The notes below the pieces were generated by a model. The model saw only the letters and a program-made list of their open reading frames with translations. It made no database searches and was not told the origin of the DNA. The position numbers and the translations under genes are program-made. From the NCBI GenBank assembly GCA_003024985.2, contig PXIH01S0013972.1: a stretch of 15,733 nt of DNA; one strand, written 5' to 3'. The stretch comes from Euperipatoides rowelli. Its lineage: Eukaryota > Onychophora > Udeonychophora > Euonychophora > Peripatopsidae. Below, in pieces: positions 1-9,435 of this stretch (its first letter is position 1; every line of letters begins with the position of its first letter).

Positions 1-2894
1 GAAAGTTTTAGCTTACATGGCGCTCTTACTTGGATATATCAGCCAATATTAAATATACAGTATATGCTGTATATATAACGTTGAATCCTCATAAACAGAA
101 CGAAGGCGGCCTGTAAATTAAAAGATGACGTTTATATTTTTTTCATTCCTTTTATTCAATTAAAAAAAATTCCATAAGCTATTTAATGACTAATTAAACT
201 GTCACAACACTTAAACATGGTTTTTCATTCATTCATTTATTTATTATTTGATTAATTATTCAATTATTTAGAGCTAGGACATTATGGAATCATGTTTGTC
301 TTGAATATTTCATTCGATCTGTTACAAGAATACCGTGATTTTTGCATTCTAGTGTACCATTACATTTTTTTTACGTCATTTTTTTTTTTAGTTAAGCTCC
401 AGTGGGAATCATTGGGGCTTTTAATATGTTATTTAGAAATATATTGCCTAACTATGAGCAAAAGTTCAGCTTTATATCTTTTTCTTCCTTTTTCCAAGAT
501 TATACGGTCCAATGCTCCTGGACTATAAAGAGTAACTACTGGAATGAGTAAAACAGTCATAAAAATGTAATTTCGATAAATCAAAACAAAAAAAAAGGAT
601 TGCTGGATAAATGGAATGGGACAGTGCTATGGAAAAAATAAAATACACATGCTACAAAAAGCAGATAAATTAATTCAAGGGGTCTGTGTTGGAATATACC
701 ATGAGACCCAACTTAATATACAAGAATATTGCTGGGATCATCAGTTAAATAAATACAGAGCTGGTTATTTTGAAATCAATCGGGCTGGGTGATCACCAAG
801 TAATAAAGAAGAGACCTAGAGGCTGAAAGCTGCGCCCTGAAGTTACTAATTAATATTATCAGGTGAAATTATCCTAGATGATCAGAAGACTAGCCACAGA
901 CATAACACCAGAAGAAAAGCTAATATTAGGAAAACCAATATAAGCATAAAAATTCNATCCAGAAGAAACATGATCACGCTTATACTTGAAAATTCAGCAT
1001 TAGCTTGTACGATTCCATAATAAAGATTGATGGCAACAAAAATATAATTCCGATAAAAGAATTGCTCACTGCTGTGTCACAAGAAATAAAACTGGTTGAA
1101 ATTAGAACCATTACAGAACAATCAATAAGCTGGTAAATTAATAACTTTCAATCATCCCAAGATCCAAAGAAGCCTGGATTCAAACCCTATGTGAATCATG
1201 TACAAGGCATAATAAGAAACCAAGCATATAATAAATATAAATCACTTCTCCATAAGAAGTGACAGTACAAAAATTAAATAAGTAGTAGCTGAAAAAAAAA
1301 ACATGTCAATCACGAAAGAAATAATTCACTAATAAATAGCAATTAAAGAAATTCAGAACAATACAATAAATTAAATTAATTTCTACATCTGAGGAGCAGA
1401 GACTGGGAAAAAGGTGATGACAGGCTGGCTCTCTTAATTGATAGCCTGGGCCTGGTCAAGCTGAACAGCTGATTAACTCCATCCAACCAGAGCTGTGAAA
1501 CAGTCATTAATTACAACTCAATTTGCCTCTTCAGATGTCCATATAAAAGCAGTAAACACAAGAACAATTTGGTCAGTCATTCACTAAAACTATTAATTTA
1601 ATTAAATCTCTCCTAAAAGTAAAAGGTTGGGTGGATGCTCCCTTTGACTTATGTTAATACCATCTATTACGAGCAGAGGTTGCCTTCATACCAATTCATT
1701 ACTGATTTCAACAAAAAGTAAAAGTAATTTCAGTTATAGTAATATACAACTTTTAAATAATTTTTAAATAAGTGAAAAATAAAATCTCTTGCCAGTCCCA
1801 AACCAGAGCATCGATCAAGAAATTTTAATTAGAAGACAGAACAAGCACAGGACCAGAGGTGCCTCCGTCCAGAAGGAACAGGTACAATCTAAAACTTCCA
1901 TAGCAATGATCCCTCAGCATAAGAATAGAAGAATCACCTTTCCCATCCAAGGAATTTCACAGTAAATATTTTATCCTTACTTCGATAAGTCTAGCTAGCC
2001 CAACTTTACTTCCCAATAAGACCTAGGCATAGATGCATCAAAAATAACTTTAAATCCCGAAGAACTAATTAATTCCATTTTCATAAACTTTAATCCAAGT
2101 CAAGGACAAGCATTGGTATATTGATCCAGGACACTAACTATTCACAAATCCCATTTTATAAACTCTTTAAAATTTTGAACTGCAGAGATCCAGCCCTGCC
2201 TCATGAAAAATTTTCAATAATTTGATTATTAATGTTTGTAATTTATGTTTTTAACAGTTGTCTATTTTTATTTGTGTGTGAGGGAGACTCCATATTTTGG
2301 TTTATGATAAACTCACAACCCTGTAGAGTAGAGTGTGGTACCTTAACTTTAACTAAAACTTTTATATCTCTTCCAAAATTCTTAAATTGTAGATATCAAT
2401 ATTTGATTTAAATAACTAAAAATTTCATTAATTAATTCCTCCTGCTCTATTTGTGGACTCTCCCCAAACACTTTACAATTTAAGAATAAGATTATTACCT
2501 TGTCTAAAAGTCGACTGACTTTTATATTACGAACAAGAATAACAATCCGCTAAGAAGTCGACAGGCTTCATAATTTTAGAACAAATATAATATTACATCC
2601 AAGCCATTGGACTTTGATAATTAAGAAAAATAACCATAATAAACTAAACAAAGCATCATTCAGTCAATTACAGGTCTAGAAATAAATTGGAAAAAATATA
2701 AATGCTAGTAGATATCTGTGTCATATTTAAGATAAATTATAATTACGGTAATAATATTTTAGATGAGTATAAACTATCTAAAGTGATCACAAATATAAGC
2801 TAGCTTAGGACAATTAAAATTTTGATTGGTAGCAGGTCTTATTTTTCATTAAGAAGCCTACCCTGAAGTTAATTTTAGTCACATAAAGTTGTAT
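1..2894. other. Unassigned AT-rich region
   Basis: I see no gene with supportable codon structure or splice pattern on either strand. One plus-strand frame of 78 codons (292-528) is Phe/Leu/Tyr-rich from T runs and is not credible. The stretch 640-1000 and the block 1388-1530 have more mixed composition and could be an old, unrecognised element. A small dyad (ATATACAG/CTGTATAT) lies at 53-74. An N is at 956. The candidate promoter is listed separately. Confidence 0.6.
1542..1577 (+). promoter_or_regulatory. Candidate core promoter: TATA box plus arthropod-type initiator
   Basis: TATAAAAG (1542-1549) is followed at normal spacing by TCAGTC (1573-1578). The initiator A at 1575 lies 33 bp after the first T of the TATA box. 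TCAGT is the usual arthropod initiator. A GC-richer block (1388-1530) precedes it. No open frame of note follows, so this may be the promoter of a retroelement LTR or of a non-coding or spliced transcript, or it may be chance. An AATAAA at 1780-1785 downstream would suit an LTR R/U5 region, but no second LTR copy is in the window. Confidence 0.3.
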
Positions 2895-3795
2895 TAATTC
2901 TCACCTGAGAGTGAGAGCATCACACATTCAATATAATACTTGCATTAATTCTCACCTAAAGTGAGCGCATCACAAAAGGGAAAGGTTCCCATTATAATTC
3001 CAGGTTCACATAATTAAACTTGTTGTAAGTCTGGTAAAAATGGACAGCATTCGGAAAGTAATACGGTAATACAAAAAGTAGCTACTCATTCCTCGCCATA
3101 AGTTAAATATTGTGTAAATCTCATATTGATTTAAGGGCATCAAAAATCAGAAACATTTCTTAAGTTCAAAATTCACTAAATTTAATTTTGAGTAAGCTTC
3201 ATATTGGCTGTAGAGCATCAAAATTAAATGAACTTCATAAGATCCATTTTACTAAGTCTCACATTGATTTTAGAGTAACAACATAAAAATAAATTTCACA
3301 AGATCAATTTTCATAAGTTTAAATATTACTGTAAGTCACTAATTGATTTAAGAGCAGCCTGATCAAATTTTATGATAAATTCAATTCTACTATATTTAAA
3401 TACTGTGGTAAGTCTCATATTGATTTAAGAGCAACAGAAACAGATTTATGATAAGTTCACCCCACTATAAGCACACATTGATGTAAGTCTCACCTTTTAA
3501 TTAGGGAGCCTCATCATTTTAAATACTCAATATCCTCTCTCAATATAAACTTAAACATATAAATTCTCATCATAGAGTGAGAGCATCTTACATCTGACCT
3601 CATCAAAAAAAAAGGAAAAACAAATATAAGAATTCTCATCTTTAGAATGAGAGCATCCTTCATTCAATATAAAAATTTGTATAAATTTTCACCAGTAGAA
3701 TGAAAGCATTGTGACAATTCAAATTTTATAGTACTCATATTTCCAATATAAAACTTGTATTCGATCTCACCTTTAGAGTGAAAGCATCGTAACAC
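2895..3795. repeat. Degenerate tandem array, about 78-bp period, with a dyad core motif
   Basis: A 24-27-bp core recurs about 13 times, starting near 2898, 2949, 3027, 3118, 3195, 3255, 3334, 3411, 3485, 3563, 3632, 3686 and 3764. Most spacings are 69-79 bp, with a few of 51-60 and one of about 91. Two versions exist. The outer copies (2898, 2949 and 3563-3764) read like TTCTCACCTTTAGAGTGAGA followed by GCATC, with inverted arms TCTCAC/GTGAGA. The central copies (3118-3411) read like AGTCTCATATTGATTTAAGA followed by GCATCA and lack the second arm. Linkers also share blocks, such as TTCATAAGATCAATTTT and TTTAAATACTG. The copies are too diverged and too variable in spacing to be a CRISPR array. 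No coding potential is seen. Confidence 0.75.
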
Positions 3796-5093
3796 TTCAG
3801 AACTATAACATTCATCCAATTAAAAGGGATTTACCGTTAATTAGGAAGATCCAGAGTATTGCATTAATAATAACACAGGTCAATCCAATAGAAAGTATCA
3901 ATCATTATTTATCGAGGTTTTACTGAGTATAAAAATACATATATCCATGTGTTTGAAAAGGTAAACTAAAGAAATTTAGTGTACATATGTATAGTTTCAT
4001 AAAACTGTTGTATAATATCTATATATCAATATCATATAATAAATTAGTTTATTTAAAGTCAAATGAACTGGTTCTCTTGGTCGATCACTAACACTATTTA
4101 AGTTGAATGTGAAATTGTTGTTTTTTTATAGATCCAGAAGAAGAGAATGCCTAGAGGTAAAATTCAGGTATATTTGAAATAATATTATTGAATGTTTATT
4201 GTTTCATTACAATCAACAGGTAACTTCCAGAGCCTTATATTAAATTCTATCCAAATCATAAGAGCTTTCATACAAATAAGTCATTAATAATTCAAGCCCT
4301 GATATTAGCGTTCCTTGTTCCAGAGTTCCTAGCCTTATTCATGGGGCCTACGCGTGACACAGGTCTTGCGCCAGGTTTGATCCTAGGTAGTATTGAGTGG
4401 CGATCTCAACTAGATCAAAACGCCCTGAATTACATTCACTGTGTACTAAAGTTTAAATCCATTTTTGACACTTGCTCCAGGAGCCTATCATCATGCCAGG
4501 TGGTTGGCAAAAATCATCTATTGTCTCAATATCTACTTGTTTCTGTCACAGTTCCATCTCACAACTGGAGAATTATTACCCCTTCGTAGCTCCAATACCT
4601 TTGTCATTAAAATATATTTAAGGTCATGGTACCTTTGTTCCTTGCTGTTTCAGCACATAGAAATGACTTACAACTGTTAAAACATCTTGTGATGTACAGA
4701 AATATCAACAAATCCATTGCTGACACAGCATTAAGAAGCTTCTTGGGGCCATCTTTGGTACCTTAGTGAGAAACTGATTAACTTGGCATTTTTTGTTCCC
4801 ATGGTTTCTCTCAATGAAAATTTTTAATGGTCTCAGCACTGAGAAAGAAAGGAGTAGATGATCCTCCCCATCAAATCCACATAGATGATAAATTGGTACC
4901 TGAAAAAAAAGCTGTGTGATTTTATATCTCAAAAAAAAACAAGAAAATTCTTTGCAGCTTTAGAGATTTCTGAGGACTTCTTGGAACAAGATCCTAAAAC
5001 CTGGATAAACAATCTGCAGTATTGCAGGGCTTAAGAAACAATTAAGGAGCTTAAGATAGTGAATGACGCTGCTGAGCGTGGAATATCCTTGAT
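3796..5093. other. Unassigned region with a GC-richer block
   Basis: This stretch lies between the 78-bp array and the Gypsy fragment. The block at about 4320-4500 is clearly richer in G and C (GGGGCCTACGCGTGACAC, CTTGCGCCAGG) than its surroundings. It has two overlapping short plus-strand frames (from 4341 and from 4465) without any family resemblance. The minus-strand frame at 4705-4932 is also unrecognised. It begins past the point where integrase similarity ends, so it could be eroded element sequence. No RNA gene could be folded convincingly. Confidence 0.5.
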
Positions 5094-5632
5094 TCAGTCA
5101 TTCAATGCTGTACTCACAACCCAAGAGGAATGATCTGTGTATCTAATGATATATTTATTCCTCCTTTGTGTTGTTGAAAAGGGTCCAAGAATATCAATAC
5201 TGATCTTTGACATGCAGGTGGGCAGGGGTTCGACAGCTTGTATGGGGGCCTTTAGCCTACTCCTATTCCCCCGTTGACATTTTTCACAACTGTCTATGTA
5301 TGTTTTTAAGTTAGCAAACATCTTATCCCAAGTAAAATTTTTCTTTATTTTATATAGGGTTTTTCNAATGAAAAGTGCCCTCCTGTAATGCTATCATGAT
5401 AAAAATACAGTACTTCCGGTATTAATGATGTTGGTACTACTGTTTGTTATGCTGAAAATTTAGATTTACTTAATTGAATTAGCTTTATTAAAATTTGATT
5501 TTCATATAATTGATATTTTTCATTCTCATTTAATTTATTTTCCTTTATTTTCTTTATTATTTCATAACATGTGTCTTTTTGTTGTTCATTTAGCATTAAT
5601 TCAACAGTTATTGGGCGTTTATCTGTCTCCAA
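5094..5632 (-). pseudogene. Gypsy integrase N-terminus (zinc-binding domain and start of core), truncated
   Basis: Integrase inserts the cDNA into host DNA. A spacer segment with a Met codon at 5632 (VELMLNEQQKDTC onward) joins RNase H to integrase. After another stop and shift, the HHCC zinc-binding domain appears over about 5430-5260: the histidines are in FYHDSITGGHF and the cysteines in CEKCQRG. The catalytic core begins at SIDILGPF, holding the first Asp, and continues through a degraded D-H-S-x-W element before stopping at 5094. The second Asp and the Glu of the DD35E triad and the C-terminal domain are absent. An N at 5366 falls inside the zinc domain, so a local frame call there is uncertain. 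Confidence 0.82.
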
Positions 5633-5649
5633 TGCGCATGTGTTGACTC

Positions 5650-6222
5650 TCGTCTTGTTCGTGGCTGCGCGAGAGCATGTCCGCGAAGCTATTTAGTTTA
5701 CCAGGGTTATGTTCAAAATGGATGTCATTTTGTTGCATACTTATCATCCATCTTGCTACCCTGGAATTAGTATCTTTTAATTCAACACATACGTTAATGG
5801 CTTATGGTCTATCATTAATATTATTTGGTTGCCATAAGTCATATGCTTAAAGTGATCTAAAGTGAATACAATGGCCAACGTCTCGCATTCTATTACCGCG
5901 TAATTACGTTCGGCTTTATTAAGTCTATGACTGGCATATGCAATCGGTTGTAGATCTCCGTCATTTTTTTGTTCCAGAACTGCCCCTAGTGATGTGAGGG
6001 AAGCGTCAGTTTTTATTATAAATGGCCTGTCATATTTTGGAAAAGCTAACAAAGGTGCGGTTGTTAATTTTAGTTTCAACGTTTGGAATGCGACTTCTGC
6101 ATTTTCGTTCCATGTGATGTGAGTATTTCTATTTTTTAGTAAATCGTTTAAAGGTGCAGCAATCTCGGCAAAGTTAGTTACAAATTTTCTATAAAAATTT
6201 AAGCTACCTAAAAGCTCCTCAC
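5650..6222 (-). pseudogene. Gypsy RT connection and RNase H domain, frameshifted
   Basis: RNase H degrades the RNA strand of the RNA-DNA hybrid. One frame covers about 6222-5777. It begins with ELLGSLNFYRKFVTNFAEI (connection), passes through TAPLLAFPKYDRPF, and enters the RNase H core. Acidic residues are visible in IIKTDAS, in ECETLAIVF and in MIDHKPLTYVL. Counting from the Met codon at 6079 these are Asp25, Glu64/66 and Asp91. The frame stops just after YVLN. The domain end continues in another frame over about 5774-5640, with RVARWM, FEHNPGKLNSFADMLSR, then a stop. Catalytic acids are better preserved here than in the RT, but the preceding shift at about 6225 and the one at about 5777 break the protein. 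Confidence 0.86.
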
Positions 6223-6227
6223 ACCTT

Positions 6228-6960
6228 TTACTGTATTAGTCTAGCTAATATTTGAATGGCGTTTACGCTATTCTTTACTGGGCGGCAGCCATTTTTATCT
6301 ACCATATGACGTAAGTATTTAATACTTTCCCTAAATAATCGACATTTAGATGGTTTAACTGCCAGATTTAGTTTTTCGAGGGCTGTCAATACTTCTTCCA
6401 ATGTTTCTAGGTGTTCTCCAATATTAGGTGAGTGTGTAATGATGTTGCCTAAATAGACGAACATGTGACCCTTCAAAATGATGTCGTGAGGACACTCGAC
6501 CATAATTTTCTGAAAAATTATGGCTGATGTAATGAACCCTTGGCAGAGGCGGGTGAATGTATATTTCACGAACGGTACGGAAAAGGCAAACTTTTTCTGA
6601 GCCTCTTCAGTCAATTTAACGTTGAAATAACCGTTATTGAGGTCTAAGCTGCTAAAGATGCATGCGCCATCTAGATTTTCGAGGGTGTCCTCAATACGCA
6701 TGATCGGATATTGTTCTGTTACAATTTGTTTGTTGATTTCGTGTAAATCAAGACAGACCCTTACCTTACCTCTTTAGAATCTTTTTTTGGTAGAACTAGT
6801 ACAGGGGAGTTGTATGGGCTATGAATTTTCTTTATAATATTAGCTTTTTCGAGTTTGTCTAACTGTAATCTTAATGGTTCGTATAACGTGTGTGGTATAC
6901 GATATTGGCATTGGTATATAGGAATCTCGTTTTTTAATTTAGGCTCGAAAGGTGGTATTG
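6228..6960 (-). pseudogene. Gypsy reverse transcriptase, inactivated
   Basis: RT normally copies the element RNA into cDNA. The first segment (6761 to about 6960) holds the pre-RT and fingers region, ending at a TAA after PKKDSK. A +/-1 shift near 6765 leads into a second frame with VRVCLDLHEIN, which runs to a stop at 6228. In the part from the Met codon at 6701, motif A is SSLDLNNGYF with its aspartate (residue 20). Motif B is degenerate (LCQGFITSA). The normally invariant Y-x-D-D of motif C reads YLGN (83-86), so both catalytic aspartates are lost. A C-terminal segment (LNLAVKPSKCRLF) fits the RT thumb border. The family call is secure; activity is excluded by the frame break and the catalytic changes. 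Confidence 0.88.
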
Positions 6961-6965
6961 TCTAC

Positions 6966-7400
6966 ATTAGTACATTATTTTTATAGAGGGTGAGAAAGAG
7001 AAATAACTTTTGTTGGCAAAATTATAAAATTACAGAAGGATGAGGCAAAGACATTAATTATTTATTTTTAATTATATATTTAAATAAAATTACTTTTTTA
7101 ATAAATTATTTTATTTATATGTACGGTTCATGCATATAGAGATAATTTAAAAGTGGTTACATTCATGTGTTTAATTATTTCTACCTGCTATCATAATAAA
7201 TAACAAGAGTTGTAAGAGATTATTATTTTTATTGAGTTAAATTTTGGAAAAATTCAGATATAGTTTACAGTACAATAACACTAAGGATCCAGATATTTTT
7301 TTTTATTTCTTGAAGTAGCCCACTAACAATTTAAAAAACAAAATGGGAAAATAATAAAAAATAAATAAACTTTAATTTTAAAAAAAAACTTGGACATTAC
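6966..7400. other. AT-rich intronic spacer between exon c and the Gypsy fragment
   Basis: This is the first part of the intron that follows kinase exon c. It is rich in A and T runs and has no recognised coding or structural element. No LTR or protease sequence is visible next to the Gypsy RT start. Confidence 0.6.
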
Positions 7401-7508
7401 CTATTGCTATAGCTAATTCTGCTATATAAATTCTTGTGACCGTCTCACTCAAATGACCCTCATCACGCCATAATGTGTACAATTCACCAAAACCAATATA
7501 ATCAGATA
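7401..7508 (-). CDS. RSKR: RSKR/S6KL-like protein kinase, exon c (hinge and start of C-lobe)
   Basis: This exon of 108 nt has the acceptor AATTTTTTCAG before base 7508 and the donor ATAG|GTAATG at 7400. Its first two bases (TA) complete the codon opened by the last G of exon b (GTA, Val), so the junction is in frame. After that it has 35 codons and one spare base. The peptide SDYIGFGELYTLWRDEG (residues 2-18) is the hinge and alphaD region, with an acidic-aromatic hinge followed by G-E-L-Y-x-L-W. The second half, IYIAELAIAI, is the alphaE helix that should lead into a Y-L-H...HRDxKxEN catalytic loop. No exon carrying HRD, DFG or APE was found further left on this strand. The intron between exons b and c (7509-12387, 4,879 nt) contains the MITE-like element and the triplet array. 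Confidence 0.85.
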
Positions 7509-8192
7509 CTGAAAAAATTAAATGGGTTAATTTTTTTTTAATATGAATTCATTTAAAATGCAATATCAATTTCCTTGATTTAATATTCCATACATATAAA
7601 AAATTTTGATCTTTGATTAGGGATGTGGAGACAGGGGGACAGATCTCTCTCCTAGATATAAAATTATAAATTTATTTTTAAAATATACACTTTTAAAAAA
7701 TTTACAGTTTATAAATATATAACAGTCTAAAAAATATATTTTAAATCAGTAGTAGGCTATTTATTAATTTTAAGAACAGGATGATTACATTGTTTTAAAA
7801 TTGCCAGAAACAAAGACTCATTCCCTCTTATACAAATCTGTAAATATGATTAACTTCTTGTATCGAAGACATTAAAAATACAATAAAACGTACAATTGTT
7901 ATATAAAATAATTAATTTTTACTATCGTTTAATATTTAATTCAAAACTATTGAATGATTTACTCAGAAGAGAGGGAAAAATGGTTAATGGTCTAAAACCA
8001 TATTATAAAAGGGTAAGCAAAGAAATGACTAATTTTTTTACTTTATACTGTTACATTTTCCTGGACATAATAAACTTTTTTTTTAAAAAAATAGTTTAGC
8101 TGTAGCTTTATTGAGTTACATTTTTTAATAAGCAAATGTAGCTAGTTACTTTTTTTTTTCCCCAGACAACAAATAGCAATAGTAAAACATAA

Positions 8193-8222
8193 AGTTATGT
8201 ATAACTTAAGTTATTCATAATT
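8193..8222. repeat. Short imperfect palindrome
   Basis: Two 15-base arms meet at CTT|AAG (8207/8208) and match at 13 of 15 positions. A third copy of the arm, TTATGCATAACT, follows at 8223-8234. It could form a hairpin. It lies about 85 bp outside the MITE-like element. Confidence 0.55.
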
Positions 8223-8320
8223 TATGCATAACTCAATTGTCATTGATCTTAACTTTTCAAAGTGCATTGTATAGTTCGTATATTTTTTTTTTAAAAAAAA
8301 TTCATTCATTGAAACATTAA

Positions 8321-8437
8321 AGGTCAAATGTAACGGATTTTCAAAAAAAAATTTTAATTATTGATTTTCAAAGATTTTTACTAAAAAAAAATTTCCACCA
8401 GAAAAAAAAAAAAATTAAAAACAAAAAAGTTATTTAC
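8321..8437 (+). repeat. Left terminal inverted repeat of the MITE-like element
   Basis: The outer 21 bases are a perfect inverted match to the right end. Further inward the match is broken by A/T-run length changes but keeps order and spacing up to the GTTATTTA block at about 8429-8436. Confidence 0.75.
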
Positions 8438-8867
8438 AATTCAATTTTTAAAATAATTGTCTTTAGCTCCTCACCCTTAAAACAACATTGTCCACTTTAC
8501 ACACCAGGGGAGATATTTTGTGACATCATAGGCTATAAATGAATACAGCTTGCTATGCTTAACTATAGAATATTTGCTATCTTTGACAGCATAAAGCTGG
8601 ATATCATATGGTCTAAATGTTTAAATACTTGTAAAAAAACCATAATCAAATTCATCCTTTGTGCTATTATGGTCCAATTTGTTTTTTTTTTAAAAATCAA
8701 AATGACCTTTAATACAGATTGAAAATACCTTTATTTACATGATAAATCATTACAAAGAAAACAACTGTAGAGGCTATTTTGTCAGCAAATTAATCTCAGA
8801 CCCAAAAAATGTGAAATCTTCAAATTGTAATCTCAGACTGAGGATAGCAATAGTCTAATTTTATCTT

Positions 8868-8986
8868 TAAATAACTTTTTTTTTATGCATTTTAAAAAAA
8901 AAATTTCCAGTGGAATTTTTTTTTATAGTAATTATCTTTGAAAATAAATAATAAAAATAAATAAAAAAATCCGTTACATTTGACCT
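8868..8986 (-). repeat. Right terminal inverted repeat of the MITE-like element
   Basis: This is the inverted partner of 8321-8437, ending in AATCCGTTACATTTGACCT. An internal short palindrome, ATTTCCAGTGGAATTT near 8906-8921, is present only in this arm in this form. Confidence 0.75.
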
Positions 8987-9435
8987 TTAAATAATTTTTC
9001 ATTTATTTCTAAAACTAAGTCAATATTAACCCATGAAAAAGATATACAGTAATCATTACAATTTTTTTTTTAACTTTATATTAATTCAAATAAAATTTAA
9101 AATATTTCTGTAGCACTTGAATATCCTTGATCTTTAGCTCAAAATTTCATCAAACAATATGATCATCTTAGACATAACAAGAGGCTCCTACTTTTTAACA
9201 AACTTTTTCTAAAGTGTAGAAATGCTGGCAATTAAAAAAATTCTAAGTCCACAAGTATGGGAGAAAACATTTCTCTGGATCCACCGATCATTTGCATACT
9301 TGAAATAATGCAGAAAAAATATTTAACTAGAACAAGGTCGTGGAGATAGACATTAACATTGACATGAAAGCACTATCACTTATTGTCATATTTCTTTTTT
9401 TTTTAAACAAGGAATTAAGAAATTGAAGAGGGCTA

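Larger units (their letters stand above)
5094..6965 (-). mobile_element. Ty3/Gypsy-type LTR retrotransposon, internal pol fragment (decayed)
   Basis: This minus-strand fragment keeps the pol order reverse transcriptase, RNase H, integrase, as is typical of Ty3/Gypsy elements. It is broken by several frame changes: near 6765 inside the RT fingers, near 6225 between RT and connection, near 5777 inside RNase H, near 5635 after RNase H, and possibly around the N at 5366. Recognisable homology starts at about 6965 just before the RT and ends at about 5094 shortly after the integrase core begins. Gag, protease, the rest of integrase, both LTRs, the primer-binding site and the polypurine tract are not seen. 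It sits on the 3' side of kinase exon c in the same orientation, so it is probably an old intronic or downstream insertion. It has no plausible activity. Confidence 0.88.
8321..8986. mobile_element. 666-bp non-autonomous inverted-repeat element (MITE-like) with TTAA flanks
   Basis: The left end AGGTCAAATGTAACGGATTT at 8321 recurs inverted at 8986 with no mismatch over the first 21 bases. Imperfect inverted similarity continues over about 117-119 bp (8321-8437 against 8868-8986), including shared TTTTCAAAGAT, ATTACT/TTTACT, TTCCA and GTTATTTA blocks. TTAA lies immediately outside both ends (8317-8320 and 8987-8990), as expected for a 4-bp target duplication. The 430-bp interior has no coding capacity. 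TTAA specificity suggests piggyBac-type mobilisation, but the terminal bases AGGTC are not the usual piggyBac CCC start, so the superfamily is open. It lies inside the kinase intron. Confidence 0.78.

Noticed and set aside
292-528. Plus-strand 78-codon frame as a small membrane protein
   Set aside because: The hydrophobic residues come from T homopolymers; no homology, codon bias or promoter supports it.
1150-1200. tRNA or SINE on the minus strand (B-box-like GGTTTGAATCC)
   Set aside because: No A box at the proper distance and no cloverleaf could be drawn.
2895-3795. CRISPR array (regular short dyad repeats)
   Set aside because: Repeats are strongly diverged, only some carry the dyad, linkers also share sequence, and the context is eukaryotic with no cas genes.
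4131-4162. Plus-strand micro-exon between TTTTTTTATAG and AG|GTAAAA
   Set aside because: The splice-like signals are common in AT-rich DNA. No neighbouring exons were found on that strand, and about 25 nt gives no testable protein.
4341-4680. Two overlapping plus-strand frames as genes
   Set aside because: They are short, overlapping and without recognisable family, and the region resembles repeat debris.
4705-4932. Minus-strand frame as the missing integrase C-terminus
   Set aside because: No D-x35-E spacing or integrase motifs were found; similarity to integrase ends at about 5094.
7896-8099. Plus-strand 67-codon frame
   Set aside because: Ile/Phe/Asn/Lys-rich, driven by AT composition, and inside the kinase intron on the opposite strand.
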